DNA from: Naegleria lovaniensis
Lineage: Eukaryota > Heterolobosea > Eutetramitea > Acrasida > Naegleriidae
Direction of reading: 5' to 3'
DNA length: 64,000 bases
NCBI RefSeq assembly: GCF_003324165.1
Contig: NW_025407823.1
Location: 496,001 to 560,000 of the forward strand
Part shown: in pieces, positions 31,022 to 41,789 of the stretch
Layout: each line of letters begins with the position of its first letter
How positions within the stretch are numbered: the first letter of the stretch is position 1
Position numbers and translations under genes: made by a program
Notes under the pieces: model-generated
Seen by the model: only the letters and a program-made list of their open reading frames with translations
The model's database searches: none
What the model was told of the DNA's origin: nothing

Positions 31022-32821
31022 ATGGGAATTGGAGTGAGTACAAGTAAATCAAGAATGGCATTTCAAGAATTGCCAGAAATCCAACAATTCAGACGTAAAT
31101 CTGTCCGTAAAGCACCCAATAACAATCGGTTGTATGATGGAGAGATTTACTACAACCCAAATCCTCAAAATCCAACGACCACACAAACCGCCAGCAATCA
31201 CTCATCTACTCCGTCCACTCCTTCTAAACTCTTAACGCCAACCTCTCCAACATCAAGAAGAGGAAGCGATGTTTCCGGACAAGCTCACTCTGAGAAAATT
31301 GGTTATGAAGTCATCAAATTAGTGGGTCGAGGTACATTTGGAGAAGTCTATCATGTCAAACAAACAAACACTGGTAAAGATCTTGCTTTAAAGATATTGA
31401 TTAAACCAGAAAAGTTGAGAGATTTAGAAAAGATTCAAAACGAAATTGAAATTATGAAGTCACTCGTTCATCCCAATGTATTGCATTTATTAGATACATT
31501 TGAAATGAAGGATGAAAAAAACACAGATTGTATTGTCATTGTATCAGAATATTGTGAATTAGGTTCAATTGCTGACTATTTAGAAGCAGTAGTGAACAAT
31601 GAAAAGATTAATTTCCCTGTTTGGACAATTACTGGTTGGTTTGTAGACATGATTGAGTCCATTAAATTCTGTTCTGCCCGTGGAGTCATTCATAGAGATA
31701 TCAAACCTTCAAACATGTTGATTGAAGCTGTAGATGGACGAATGGTGATTAGGTTAGCAGATTTTGGTCTTTCAAAAGCGCTCATGGCCAAACAAATGGC
31801 AAACACCATGTGTGGCTCTCCACTCTATGCAGCACCTGAAATTTACAATCGAACAGGTTATACAAGTGCTGTAGATGTCTATTCTCTGGGTGTTACAATT
31901 TTAGAACTTGCTTGTTCATATTCACATGATGAATTTAGTGAGATTGTGGTTGAGGAACCACACCGAGTCATGGAATTATTTAATAGTGTCAAATTAGCAA
32001 GTATGAAAGAGCTCATCATGAAGATGATTCATCCAGATCCGAAAGTAAGAATTGGAGTGAATGATTTATCTGAACATCCTCTTGTACGAGCCTATCGATT
32101 CTTTTTACAAATTCGATCCATCAAGGGACTCACTAACTCTAGGATAATTTACGAGTTCTTGGAATCACTTGGAACAGGCTCATCTGATGCTTCTTCCAAA
32201 CTAACTGTTGAATCCATTGATGACTCTGCATCCTCCTCTCCAACTAGCCCTGTAACACCAGTCACTGTCACTCCACAAATCAAACAAAATGTGTTGGCTC
32301 ATAAGGAACTTTCAACGAAAGAATTTTTCAGTGTCATGCTAGAAGCTGTTACTATTTATAACGTATATCCAAAGATGAATGTTGTTTTTGAGCTAGTTGT
32401 AGCTTTGACTGTCATCAAACATCAACTTGTCAAGAACAATCATGTCATTATTGACATGTTGAATCATGACGATTCTCATCTTAAGGCCATGTTCAATGTT
32501 AAATCAGCACATCCTGAGAATTCTGAAATTGTGGAATTAGTTACTGAAGTTTTTGCAGAATTCTCTAAGCGAGGTGATGTCAGTAGAACTCAAATTCTTA
32601 AGGTTCTTGGAGATCTCAGAATGGAAGATAAGATTGGAGACAAAGGAGAAGACATTAAGCAATTTATGAAAGAATTATTCAAAAGAGACGTTGGCTTGAA
32701 GAATTGTGCTCAACTTTTGAACAATAGACGAAAGACTCAAACAGATTCCAAAGTGTCAGAATCAACTGTTGTTTCCAATGTTGCCACAGTCGATCAAGAG
32801 ACTAACTTGGCACACGTGTAA
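31022..32821 (+). CDS. Serine/threonine protein kinase with N-myristoylation signal
   Basis: 599 aa, intronless. The N-terminus MGIGVSTSK fits the N-myristoylation pattern (Gly2, small residue at position 6), so membrane attachment is likely. A Ser/Thr/Pro-rich linker leads to the kinase domain at about residues 95-365: GRGTFGEVY glycine loop, LALKIL with the ATP-binding Lys, HRDIKPSN catalytic loop (~223), ADFGL (~247) and CGSPLYAAPE (activation segment). All catalytic residues are present. The loop sequences resemble the NEK/CAMK-like part of the kinome, not closely any one family. The C-terminal ~230 residues are helical and unrecognised. The ATG is preceded by (AAC)n-AAA. Confidence 0.93.
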   Translation: MGIGVSTSKSRMAFQELPEIQQFRRKSVRKAPNNNRLYDGEIYYNPNPQNPTTTQTASNHSSTPSTPSKLLTPTSPTSRRGSDVSGQAHSEKIGYEVIKLVGRGTFGEVYHVKQTNTGKDLALKILIKPEKLRDLEKIQNEIEIMKSLVHPNVLHLLDTFEMKDEKNTDCIVIVSEYCELGSIADYLEAVVNNEKINFPVWTITGWFVDMIESIKFCSARGVIHRDIKPSNMLIEAVDGRMVIRLADFGLSKALMAKQMANTMCGSPLYAAPEIYNRTGYTSAVDVYSLGVTILELACSYSHDEFSEIVVEEPHRVMELFNSVKLASMKELIMKMIHPDPKVRIGVNDLSEHPLVRAYRFFLQIRSIKGLTNSRIIYEFLESLGTGSSDASSKLTVESIDDSASSSPTSPVTPVTVTPQIKQNVLAHKELSTKEFFSVMLEAVTIYNVYPKMNVVFELVVALTVIKHQLVKNNHVIIDMLNHDDSHLKAMFNVKSAHPENSEIVELVTEVFAEFSKRGDVSRTQILKVLGDLRMEDKIGDKGEDIKQFMKELFKRDVGLKNCAQLLNNRRKTQTDSKVSESTVVSNVATVDQETNLAHV

Positions 32822-32979
32822 CATTAAAAACTTACCTTATTCGTTACGAATACCTCTCCATAATAAACCACTGTAGATATATCTTTAAGACATGAGATTT
32901 CTGGAGAGGATGAACACCTGCCACACAAAGAGAAATCTCAAGAACAAAGAACCCTTTGCAGTTGCACGGTCAGAAAAAA

Positions 32980-34671
32980 ATGTTCACGGGAGAACCAAGC
33001 CTCTTTCATCCTCCCATTCATCAAATTATTTCAATACTCCAAACTCCATCACCAGTATATATCATTCTTACTACGAATGGCACAGTACTCGTTTCCGATT
33101 CAATGGCTCGGAGCAATTCACTACTTTCTCTCCTGAGAGAATTTCATGATCACTGCGAAGAAGAAAATGAAAATTCTTTTATAGTTTTGGAAGAAACTCA
33201 TGTCATACGTGGTGTAGATACAACAGTGATGAAAAGTCATTTCTTTTCCGAATTTGAATCTGTATTTTTCAAGTACTCGTTCTTTGAGCTTTCCAGATTA
33301 TTGGCCTATCTTGCTGAAATGCGAGTGAACAAGACAAACCATGCCAAGACTGAGATTGTGACGATTTATTGTCGTAAGGATTCGTACAGACTGGCCATGA
33401 AAGCTCTTGAATCAATCAATTTCAGTGGAAAAGAAAAAGAACAAACACAGTCCTATTTTCAAATTCTTGAAACAATTACCACTCCCTTTGGAGATTGTTA
33501 TATTCTTCCAAAATGGATGTTCGGAAATGAAAACGTGAAATGCATTGCCACCAATGACGGAAGTAAAATGGCAATTGTCACAGAATCCAACAGCGTTTAT
33601 GTCTATGGAATGGAGGGATTTTCAGGAAAAAAAGTATTTGTCACTGATACGATCAGCTTCACGAATAGACCATTTGCCATTCAAATAAGGCCTCCTAAAA
33701 GCGCTTTTCAACATGTAGAATTTAACGAAGGAAAATTCTTTACATGTAATCAATTCCAAATTGAAAATGTGAAATGTGGAAATAATTTCATAGCCTGCTT
33801 GTGTAGAAACCATGAAATAGTAATTGCTGGTGATAACTCAATACGGACTATTGGGTTACCTTCACCATCGTTTTATGGAATTTTGACACCATTGAGATTT
33901 AATCAACTTATTGAGGATGAAAAAAATAGAAATGATAACGTTATTGACATGGCGAGTGGATTCTCTTTCATATGTTACTTAACATCGAGTGGACATGCCT
34001 TTTATTCAGGTACTCTTGTCAAAAGATGTCCAGAACGCATTGAGCCAATTTTAATCTCGAACTATGAAAATCAGAAAATTGTTAAAATTGCAGCTTACGG
34101 AAAATCGGCTACTTTTTTGTTGGATGACCATAGAACTCTGTGTCACATGATCAGCGGATTGACATTCAAAGAAATTGTCTTGGAATTTCCTGAAGAGATA
34201 GTTGATTTGTGTTGTGGGGATGATATATTGCAAGTTCTTACGCGATGTGAATCTGATCAACCTAGGTTGCTGAATGTATATACTGTTGTTTTTTCGGAGA
34301 GGGCACTACAATCCATTCACTCGCTCACAGACATTGTTATGTCACAAAAGCCAGAACAACATGGAGTGGAGGTGAAATATCACAACTGTAACAGCACTTC
34401 AATTTATGGACTGGGGTTGTCTCCCCCTTCATCTCTTCATGATGAAAATGTTAACGGTGATGATGCGGTGTGTTCTCTCTATTCAAATTTCTCTGATTCT
34501 CACAAATCATTGAGACTCTGCCTCTACTCACAAGTTTATCGCCAATTTGATAGCTTAATCAATGGTATTGATACAAAGGACATTCAATATATGAAACAGA
34601 ATTTGGTGAGTTTGATCAAAAACGCTCCAAACTTTGGCTTTCAGTCAGATATTTGTGTTCAAATGGCATGA
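32980..34671 (+). CDS. RCC1-like repeat protein (divergent)
   Basis: 563 aa from the ATG at 32980; MARSN at 33103 is a second possible start. The first ~180 residues are unrecognised. Several later segments follow the RCC1 blade pattern of 'V-x-x-I-A-x-G-x-x-F-x-x-x-L-x-x-x-G': VKCGNNFIACLCRNHEIVIAG, VIDMASGFSFICYLTSSG, and IVKIAAYGKSATFLLDDH. This suggests a seven-bladed propeller of which some blades have diverged. RCC1 propellers serve as GTPase exchange factors or protein-binding scaffolds; no specific partner is indicated. It ends about 120 bp before the protease gene on the same strand. Confidence 0.6.
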   Translation: MFTGEPSLFHPPIHQIISILQTPSPVYIILTTNGTVLVSDSMARSNSLLSLLREFHDHCEEENENSFIVLEETHVIRGVDTTVMKSHFFSEFESVFFKYSFFELSRLLAYLAEMRVNKTNHAKTEIVTIYCRKDSYRLAMKALESINFSGKEKEQTQSYFQILETITTPFGDCYILPKWMFGNENVKCIATNDGSKMAIVTESNSVYVYGMEGFSGKKVFVTDTISFTNRPFAIQIRPPKSAFQHVEFNEGKFFTCNQFQIENVKCGNNFIACLCRNHEIVIAGDNSIRTIGLPSPSFYGILTPLRFNQLIEDEKNRNDNVIDMASGFSFICYLTSSGHAFYSGTLVKRCPERIEPILISNYENQKIVKIAAYGKSATFLLDDHRTLCHMISGLTFKEIVLEFPEEIVDLCCGDDILQVLTRCESDQPRLLNVYTVVFSERALQSIHSLTDIVMSQKPEQHGVEVKYHNCNSTSIYGLGLSPPSSLHDENVNGDDAVCSLYSNFSDSHKSLRLCLYSQVYRQFDSLINGIDTKDIQYMKQNLVSLIKNAPNFGFQSDICVQMA

Positions 34672-34788
34672 TCTACATGCACCAATTGAAAAACCTCCCA
34701 TCATCAGCCAGTTTCCAAAGCACGCAAGTTGTCACCCAAACACTGTGTTCGGAGCGACAGTTCAAAAAAAATCAATCAAAAAATACCA

Positions 34789-36961
34789 ATGAAGAAGCAG
34801 CCTTTACAGCGACTGCAACCTGCAGCATCAATCACAAGTATTTCAACTCCTCATATTGTCAATTCGGATACAAGTAGAAATGGAACATTCTCAATACACA
34901 AAAACGTTTTTAGGACTGTCGGAGTTATGATAACATTCTTTTCTGTGTTCGTTACATTATTCGGAGTGTGTTGTGAGCCAATGACAGCAACAACAACACC
35001 AATACCTTTCTCAATCTCTTCTTCTCAACATTGTCAAGCTTATTACCAATTATCCAACAATCAATCAGCATCTATACAAGAGATTTTGAGTTTGGATCCT
35101 CTCTATCCACTGCAATGGCACTTGCTGAACACAGGTCAAAAACAAATCATGTCCAATGGAGGACAAGACCAAGGTGTTGCCGGAAATGATGTGAATATAT
35201 TTCGAGTTTGGAATGATTATAGATTAGCAGGAAGAAATGTTACTGTTGCAATTGTCGATGACGGAGTGGACTATCCTCACGAAGATATTTCTTGTGGATT
35301 TGAAAAGAATGAATTGAGTGCTGATATTAGTTCTGGAGAAAATGCTTCTCCTTATGGAACACCTGTTTTGTCTACTGATAATCATGGTACTGCTTGTGCT
35401 GGAGTGTGTTGTGGTAGAGCGAGTAATAACAAGTGTGGTGTTGGTGCAGCGTTTGAATCCAATATTGTTTCTATAAGAACATTGGGTGACTTGTATTCAG
35501 ATGCCATCGTTGCAAATGCTTTATCTCACTACAATGATAGAATTCATATTTACAGCAATTCTTATGGTCCACCTGATGATGGTGTTTCTCTTGAAAGATA
35601 TCCTCTTTCTGCGCAAGCACTGAGGAATGGTGTGACCAAAGGCAGAAGTGGATTGGGAAATATTTATGTTTGGGCGAGTGGAAACGGAGCAAGCTATGGG
35701 GACACCTCGGATTGGGATGAATTGGCAAATAGTCCATACACCATTTGTGTCTCTGCAACGGATTGGAAAGGCCAAGCTAGCATTTATAGTGAATCAGGAA
35801 CAAGTACCTTAATTAATGCACCTTCGAGTAATTTTGTTGCATCGAATGGACCATCAACAAGCAAAATTGTGACCACAGACCGAAGAGGACAACAAGGTTA
35901 TGTCGATGGAGATTGTGTTAGTGAATTCGGTGGTACAAGCTCTTCCTGCCCTTTAGCAGCAGGTATTATTGCTCTAATATTACAGGCACGTCCAGAATTA
36001 ACATGGAGAGATGTACAACATATTCTCGTCATGACATCTAAAAGAACTGATGTGAATAATCCAACATGGTTGAGAAATGGAGCTGGGCTCTATCACTCTA
36101 TTGACTATGGGTATGTTTTAACAATGCATCTTTGTAACAATTTGTTAACCCTTGTGTTATGAATCTGTATTGCATGTTGAAAGATTTGGAAGAATTGACG
36201 CCTATGAAGCTGTAACTGCTGCCAAATCATGGACCTTACTCACTTCTGAGTATCGAATCCTTGACTTTAAACCTCAAACATCTCTTGGAAGTGGATTAAC
36301 CATTTCTACTCTCCAATCCAATCCAAGTCTCATCACTTTCACAGTAGACCATAGTTTTCAAGTGGAATATGCTGTTTTAACTCTCTCAGTAACAACTTCT
36401 CAGCGAGGTATGGTTTACTTTGCATTACGTTCTCCATCAGGAACCATCAGTGTAATGGGAAGAGGAAGACGTAATGATCGATCACCCAACATTGAAAATC
36501 AACCTTTCACTTCAGTACAGTTTTGGAATGAAACCAGTGCAGGACAATGGACCATGTCTATCTATACTACCAATGAAGGAGTGTCACTTCTTACTGCAGC
36601 ATCTTTAACTCTACAGGGAGGAGGTCATACATTTCCAGCAGTACCTTCTGTATCCAAGTCTACATTGCAATCTATTTCGACACTGAGCCCATCCGTGCCC
36701 TCGACAAGTAGTGCAAACAGCAGTAGTAGTAGCAGTGATATTTCTCCAACATGGGATATTCCTCGAAATGTACGTGTGGCAATTGTTGTGATTGCATTGA
36801 CGCTGGTTGCTTGTGTGGTTCTTGTCGTTGTGTTTGTGGTGTACTTGAAGAAAAAACTTTCCAAACCAGGACGTCCCGTTCCAGATCATTCATTTGAAGA
36901 AGGTAATGCAGTCACCCGAGAGCAAGAAAAGAATAGAGGTTCGTTTTACTATAGAGACTAG
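34789..36961 (+). CDS. Kexin/furin-like subtilisin protease (S8B) with P domain and C-terminal membrane anchor
   Basis: Two exons, 34789-36110 and 36184-36961; the 73-nt intron (donor GTATGT) restores IDYGFGRIDAYEAV; 699 aa. The catalytic triad is visible as Asp157 (AIVDDGVDYPHED), His199 (DNHGTACAG) and Ser384 (GGTSSSCPLAAG), with the oxyanion Asn299 (WASGNGA). A P (homoB) domain follows, with SGTISVMGRGRRND and SAGQWTMSIY. Then a Ser-rich linker, one transmembrane helix (VRVAIVVIALTLVACVVLVV) and a short cytosolic tail. This is the kexin layout. An N-terminal hydrophobic segment (residues ~43-60) may be a signal anchor. Only ~45 residues separate it from the catalytic domain, less than the usual ~80-residue pro-region, and no clear dibasic self-cleavage site is seen. 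Confidence 0.93.
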
Positions 36962-37293
36962 AGTACTTGGTGAGAGTCAATAGATGTGGGAGTGCATGGT
37001 TGGCCCAAAGTTTTATTGACAAGATTCACATTCGTGGCGTGTTGGATTGCCTTTTTGAAATTTGATAACACAGATACGATTCACCATCACCAACAGGCCA
37101 ATATCACTGACGAAAAAAAAATTCACATCCGACCTCTCTGATTGGCAGGCGAGCTCTCTGAAAAATACTTCCATAGAAAAATTGTCAATTGGTGGCTTGT
37201 TGAGTCACAACGATCCACATTGAGAGCTTAACTCTTTGTATTTTAAACAATAATTTTGATTCCTTCTATCAACAATCATCAGAAGAATATTTC
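36962..37293 (+). promoter_or_regulatory. Upstream region of the DUF547-RGS gene
   Basis: 332 bp between two plus-strand genes. It contains CCAAT at 37098-37102 and the reverse form ATTGG at 37141-37145, with the octamer CTCTCTGA occurring on both sides of the latter. No open frame or RNA gene supported. Confidence 0.4.
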
Positions 37294-40200
37294 ATGTCAT
37301 CCACTGCAGCTGAACATCATGCGTTGAGTGCAGCTGCGACACAAATAAATTCTTCTCCCTCCATACCTCTCCTCACATCCTTTCATCATCATCACAACAA
37401 CACCAAGATGGAGAGTGAATTGACCATCACAGAATCATCATCGTCCTCTCACATTTCACAAACGATCAACCATCCGAATATCTCTACACCAACAATAACT
37501 GCATCGAATCATGATGACTTTACAATAGGCAGTATGGAAAACAACAGCTTTGGTCAACATGTAATTTCGTTTAACGATTTATCAGAAGTGTCAAGCGTGG
37601 GAGGGGAGACTGACAGCATCGATGAATTGACAAATTTGGAAACATCAACGTTGAATTTTAGTTCACCCTCTCCTAGACTTTCCGACTCTTCCATGTCTTT
37701 GCTTTTGCAATTTAATCAATATGGTATTATAAAACAGTATAATCGACTCGAATGCATTTCACATCGAGTATTACCCATGCCATGTCACTTTTCAAAATGT
37801 AAAATTATGAAAAGAGATCCCTCTGGAGGTTGTGCAGTTTTCATTGTACGATATCGTGAAAGTTTAGATGATGATCATGAGTTTGCAAAAAGAGAAATTG
37901 ATTTGGATGTCAAAGATTTATTTGATTCAACACAAAATGACTATTATGACACAACCTCTGGAAAAGTGATTATTAACAGACAACAACAAAATACTATTCA
38001 AAGAAAAGATCTTGTTGAAGATTTATCGAATTGGATTGAACGTACAAATCCTCTCTATGAACAAGACAATATTGATGCATGTTTTATGAATCCCTTATTT
38101 TACGAGAAACAACCTTTGACTCCTCAACAAGTCATGTTTTATCATACATGTCACTATGAAGAAGGTGGTGAGAATAGTAGTGAACATGATACGAGTGGTG
38201 ATGAACAATGTTGTTTGAATGACGAACATGTCTCGTCCTTGGAAAATCCTCTCTCTATGAATAGAAATCCATATATGAAACATTTAGAGAGTGTGACTCC
38301 AAATGAAGAATGGATTGAAATTGTGAATCCTATTAGCTTGTATGGACTTGTACGAACAGAAGCTGCAGATCGAGCATTTGGACGAGTGTTAAAAACAAAA
38401 ATTTCCAAATTAAGAAGTAGCTCTGTCATTTTCACAGCCAATGCTACTCCTTCTGCACAAAAAAGAAAAGACACTTTGTCAAAGAAACGGAAAAGTATAG
38501 CTAGAAAACAATCGAATAGATCTAGTGGAAGTATTTCATCAGATAGTGTGAACAATGCAATATCGATACAAACAAGTAATGAATGGCAACAATCTCTACT
38601 GCACGAGGAATTCAACATTCACGTTTCACTCGAAACAGAATATGAAGAATTTTGTAATCCTCTTTTTGAACATGAAACTCATAATGTGCTGTTACCTGAT
38701 GGTTTCAAACACTCTGATTTAATTTCCTTTATGAATCAAATGAAAACAGAATGTCCTCCCACGACCAACAAATTGATTTATAATCGATGTAACATTTATG
38801 AAAAGCCTGATATTTCTGATGTTCGATCGAGACTGAATAGAATACTCTCCATAAGACATCAACGCACAGTTTCGAGTAGTGGCAGTAACACCGGATCCAA
38901 GTCAGATCTTTTTGATCGAGAATCTCGACAGGATTCCTTTAATCGAAGATTTTCTGAATACTCTCTAGATGATCGAAGAGACGAAGATATTGGATCAATT
39001 ATCAACGTGGAAAAGCAAAAACTCACAGTTTATGGTTCACAGCTTTTTGATTACATTTCAAAAAAGGCTCAATTGTATTTCACACCAGCAGACGTTCACA
39101 TGTTTTTGAATTACCTGATTGATACACAGAGAAGATCATGTGACGGTGTGAATAGAGATCTCACGAGCAATATCGTACTACTGAATCCAGTTCCCTATGA
39201 CCCACAACAACTTATTGAATTTTCTCCACAAAATATCTATCGTTATAGCGATGACGATAATCCAGTGTTTTACAATGATCAAATTATTAACATCATTCCA
39301 CTGAAAAAGACCAATTCGATGATCTCAGAACATGAATTAATGTCAAAACTTTTTCACAAGGGAGCTGTTCCTAAAGATGCAACCTACTCGACCGAATTTT
39401 CTGAAGGATCTGTGTTTTTATTGGACTTTCCAAATTACACAATCAAGTTGCTTATTGCATTGGAAAATCTAATGACCTTAATTCAAAAAGATTACATCAT
39501 TTTGACAGAGAAAGTTATTGATTACAATACGTATTTACAATCAGAACATTTTAAATTAACTGTAAAATATACAAGCTTACTACGACACTTTGATCCTTTA
39601 AAGCTAGATCAGAACCAGAAGAAGACATTTTTCATTAATCTCCATAATTTAATGTTGATGCATTCCTTTTGCTCGAAACGATATTTACCAACTGAAGAAG
39701 AATGTATGAAGTTTTTGAATCAACCCAATTACTTGGTTGGACGATACAAACTCAGTATGAATGACATTTCACAATACATTCTGAGAAATGAACCATTACC
39801 GGAATGGAAGTTTTATTTGAATGAATATCGAGTGAACTTTTTAGAGGATCAACATTCGATAGATTCAAAATCTCAACGTTTCGATCCCAGGATTCATTTT
39901 GTTTTGTGTGACGGTAAAAGAGGAAGTCCTTTACCTGTTGCTGTTGATCAGATTAATTACGAAAGAATAATTGACCAAGCTGTACGACGATTTGTGAACG
40001 ATGACATTAATATTACCAATGATACCATTGAAATGTCAGATCTTTTCAGAAAATATCGATCTGACTTTTCTCCACACAACTCGTCTCTTTTTGGAGTCTT
40101 GAATTTCATTTACAAATTTTTGAGAAAAAACAAACAACAAGAATTCATAGAGTTGTTGAACCAATCCAACATTTCGGAAGAACAAGTAGAAACGTATGCA

Positions 40201-41379
40201 ACTATTACTCATCAACAAGAATATCAATTTCCTCCTCTTCAATTTCAAATCATTTACAAACCCATTGACTACACATCCAATTGCAGAATATTCGGTGATT
40301 TTATTGACAGTGAAAACTCCAAGCCCATTACCTTTGATGAAATTTTACGAAATCAATCGTACAGATCTTACTTTAGAGCATATGCAGAAATTGAATGCAG
40401 TACTGAAAATATTGAATTTTACGAACATGTAGAAAAGTACAAAACCATTACAGACGTTGAAGAACGATGGAAATTTGCAAAGAAAATATTTGACAAATTC
40501 CTCGTCACAGATTCCCCTTCAGAAGTCAATGTGAACAAGAAGTTAATTTCCACAGCACGTCGACAAATCTTTAGAACCAAAGATGAACAAGACACTTTTG
40601 TGAAATTACCTCTGGATTTATTTGATCGACTCAATAAGGAAGTTGAAATGGTGTTATTTGATACATTTTGTCGATTCACCAACACAGATTCTTATCAACA
40701 ATTAGTGATCAATTCGAGACGAGAACGTAAAACTCTATTGTCATCAGCTGTGCTCATTAGTAGAACGAACAGACACTCAGATGCTACTGCTGCTGGTGCT
40801 ACTACTAATACTACTAATACGAATAGTAGTAATAGTAACAGTGCTTTGGATTCACTCTTGATGACCACCAGCATCAGCACCACTCTCAATAACACTTATT
40901 CCATCCATTCCAATCATAGTCCTACCACTACTACCACTTCAGGAACATCCTCTCCTAATTCCTCCTTTGACTCTGGCTCATATTCTCCAACGACAGCCTT
41001 TTCAACATCCTTTCAAACATCATCACACCATCATCGACATTCGAGTTCTTCCACTGGTCCTCCAATCACTGAACGTAGAGTCTCTAAAATCAGTTTATTA
41101 GCTGCCTTATTTGAAGGTTCAAATACACCCAATCATTCATCATCCTTAGTAGCAGCAGCAGCACCAGTGAATACTGTTTCGAGTCCAACCAGTAGTACTT
41201 CTCCACGAGTGGCTATGACTCTCTCACCTCGCTTGCAAAACCTCGTGGAAATATTTGAAGAACAAAGTAGTAGTAGTACTAGTATGACCAGTCATCATGA
41301 TGGAATTGGAACACCACCCAAACGAAAATTATCTACAAGTAATACGAGTGATTTATTATTGTCAAAGAATAAACAATAA
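37294..41379 (+). CDS. DUF547-RGS protein
   Basis: 1361 aa, intronless. The N-terminal ~550 residues are acidic and low-complexity. A helical region at ~575-620 (GSQLFDYISKKAQLYFTPAD) may be DEP-like. A DUF547 domain lies at ~765-900: KKTFFINLHNLMLMHSFC, the NYLVGRYKLSMNDISQYILR block and DPRIHFVLCDGKRGSPLP match the family order of F-x-INL-x-N, then 'D-I-x-x-x-ILR', then DPRIHF. An RGS domain follows at ~1013-1135, with FDEILRNQSYRSYFRAYAEI, CSTENIEFYEHVEKYK and a typical C-terminal helix. The last ~220 residues are Ser/Thr/Asn/His-rich with microsatellite-like codons. RGS modules act on G-alpha proteins; the function of DUF547 is not established here. Confidence 0.85.
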   Translation: MSSTAAEHHALSAAATQINSSPSIPLLTSFHHHHNNTKMESELTITESSSSSHISQTINHPNISTPTITASNHDDFTIGSMENNSFGQHVISFNDLSEVSSVGGETDSIDELTNLETSTLNFSSPSPRLSDSSMSLLLQFNQYGIIKQYNRLECISHRVLPMPCHFSKCKIMKRDPSGGCAVFIVRYRESLDDDHEFAKREIDLDVKDLFDSTQNDYYDTTSGKVIINRQQQNTIQRKDLVEDLSNWIERTNPLYEQDNIDACFMNPLFYEKQPLTPQQVMFYHTCHYEEGGENSSEHDTSGDEQCCLNDEHVSSLENPLSMNRNPYMKHLESVTPNEEWIEIVNPISLYGLVRTEAADRAFGRVLKTKISKLRSSSVIFTANATPSAQKRKDTLSKKRKSIARKQSNRSSGSISSDSVNNAISIQTSNEWQQSLLHEEFNIHVSLETEYEEFCNPLFEHETHNVLLPDGFKHSDLISFMNQMKTECPPTTNKLIYNRCNIYEKPDISDVRSRLNRILSIRHQRTVSSSGSNTGSKSDLFDRESRQDSFNRRFSEYSLDDRRDEDIGSIINVEKQKLTVYGSQLFDYISKKAQLYFTPADVHMFLNYLIDTQRRSCDGVNRDLTSNIVLLNPVPYDPQQLIEFSPQNIYRYSDDDNPVFYNDQIINIIPLKKTNSMISEHELMSKLFHKGAVPKDATYSTEFSEGSVFLLDFPNYTIKLLIALENLMTLIQKDYIILTEKVIDYNTYLQSEHFKLTVKYTSLLRHFDPLKLDQNQKKTFFINLHNLMLMHSFCSKRYLPTEEECMKFLNQPNYLVGRYKLSMNDISQYILRNEPLPEWKFYLNEYRVNFLEDQHSIDSKSQRFDPRIHFVLCDGKRGSPLPVAVDQINYERIIDQAVRRFVNDDINITNDTIEMSDLFRKYRSDFSPHNSSLFGVLNFIYKFLRKNKQQEFIELLNQSNISEEQVETYATITHQQEYQFPPLQFQIIYKPIDYTSNCRIFGDFIDSENSKPITFDEILRNQSYRSYFRAYAEIECSTENIEFYEHVEKYKTITDVEERWKFAKKIFDKFLVTDSPSEVNVNKKLISTARRQIFRTKDEQDTFVKLPLDLFDRLNKEVEMVLFDTFCRFTNTDSYQQLVINSRRERKTLLSSAVLISRTNRHSDATAAGATTNTTNTNSSNSNSALDSLLMTTSISTTLNNTYSIHSNHSPTTTTTSGTSSPNSSFDSGSYSPTTAFSTSFQTSSHHHRHSSSSTGPPITERRVSKISLLAALFEGSNTPNHSSSLVAAAAPVNTVSSPTSSTSPRVAMTLSPRLQNLVEIFEEQSSSSTSMTSHHDGIGTPPKRKLSTSNTSDLLLSKNKQ

Positions 41380-41789
41380 GTTATTGCTACTGATCGCTCC
41401 CCATTAGGGATTTCTTTCATAATTTATTCGGACAGTGTTGAAGAGAGTACAGACAACGATGAAATGTTAGAATGGTTAAAAAGAGTTAAGAAAAAGATGG
41501 CTTTTCGCCATGTTGTGTAGTATCTTGAAGTGTGGCCAAACCATTATTCAGTCCTGTGGTGTTGAAGTGCTTACATTTAAAAAACGATGAAAAGATGAAA
41601 CTAAGAAGATCGTAACAGTTGAAACAAAAATTAAAAAAATGCAAAAATTGCTCTAAGAGGACATTCAATCTTCGGATCAGACGACAATTTTCTCGCATCA
41701 ACAACCAAAAATTCGTCTTTTTCTTGATGATTAACAACAAACGTTAGATCGTTCACCAATTGCTTTGAAACGGGTGTTCTTGTCATCTC
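41380..41789. other. Intergenic region, 410 bp
   Basis: 3' flank of the DUF547-RGS gene and 5' flank of the next plus-strand gene. A minus-strand open frame at 41486-41740 has the composition of antisense AT-rich DNA (Phe/Leu/Asn-rich) and no recognisable motif, so it is not called. Nothing else seen. Confidence 0.5.

Noticed and set aside
41486-41740. 84-codon minus-strand frame between two plus-strand genes
   Set aside because: Phe/Leu/Asn-rich composition typical of antisense AT-rich DNA; no motif.
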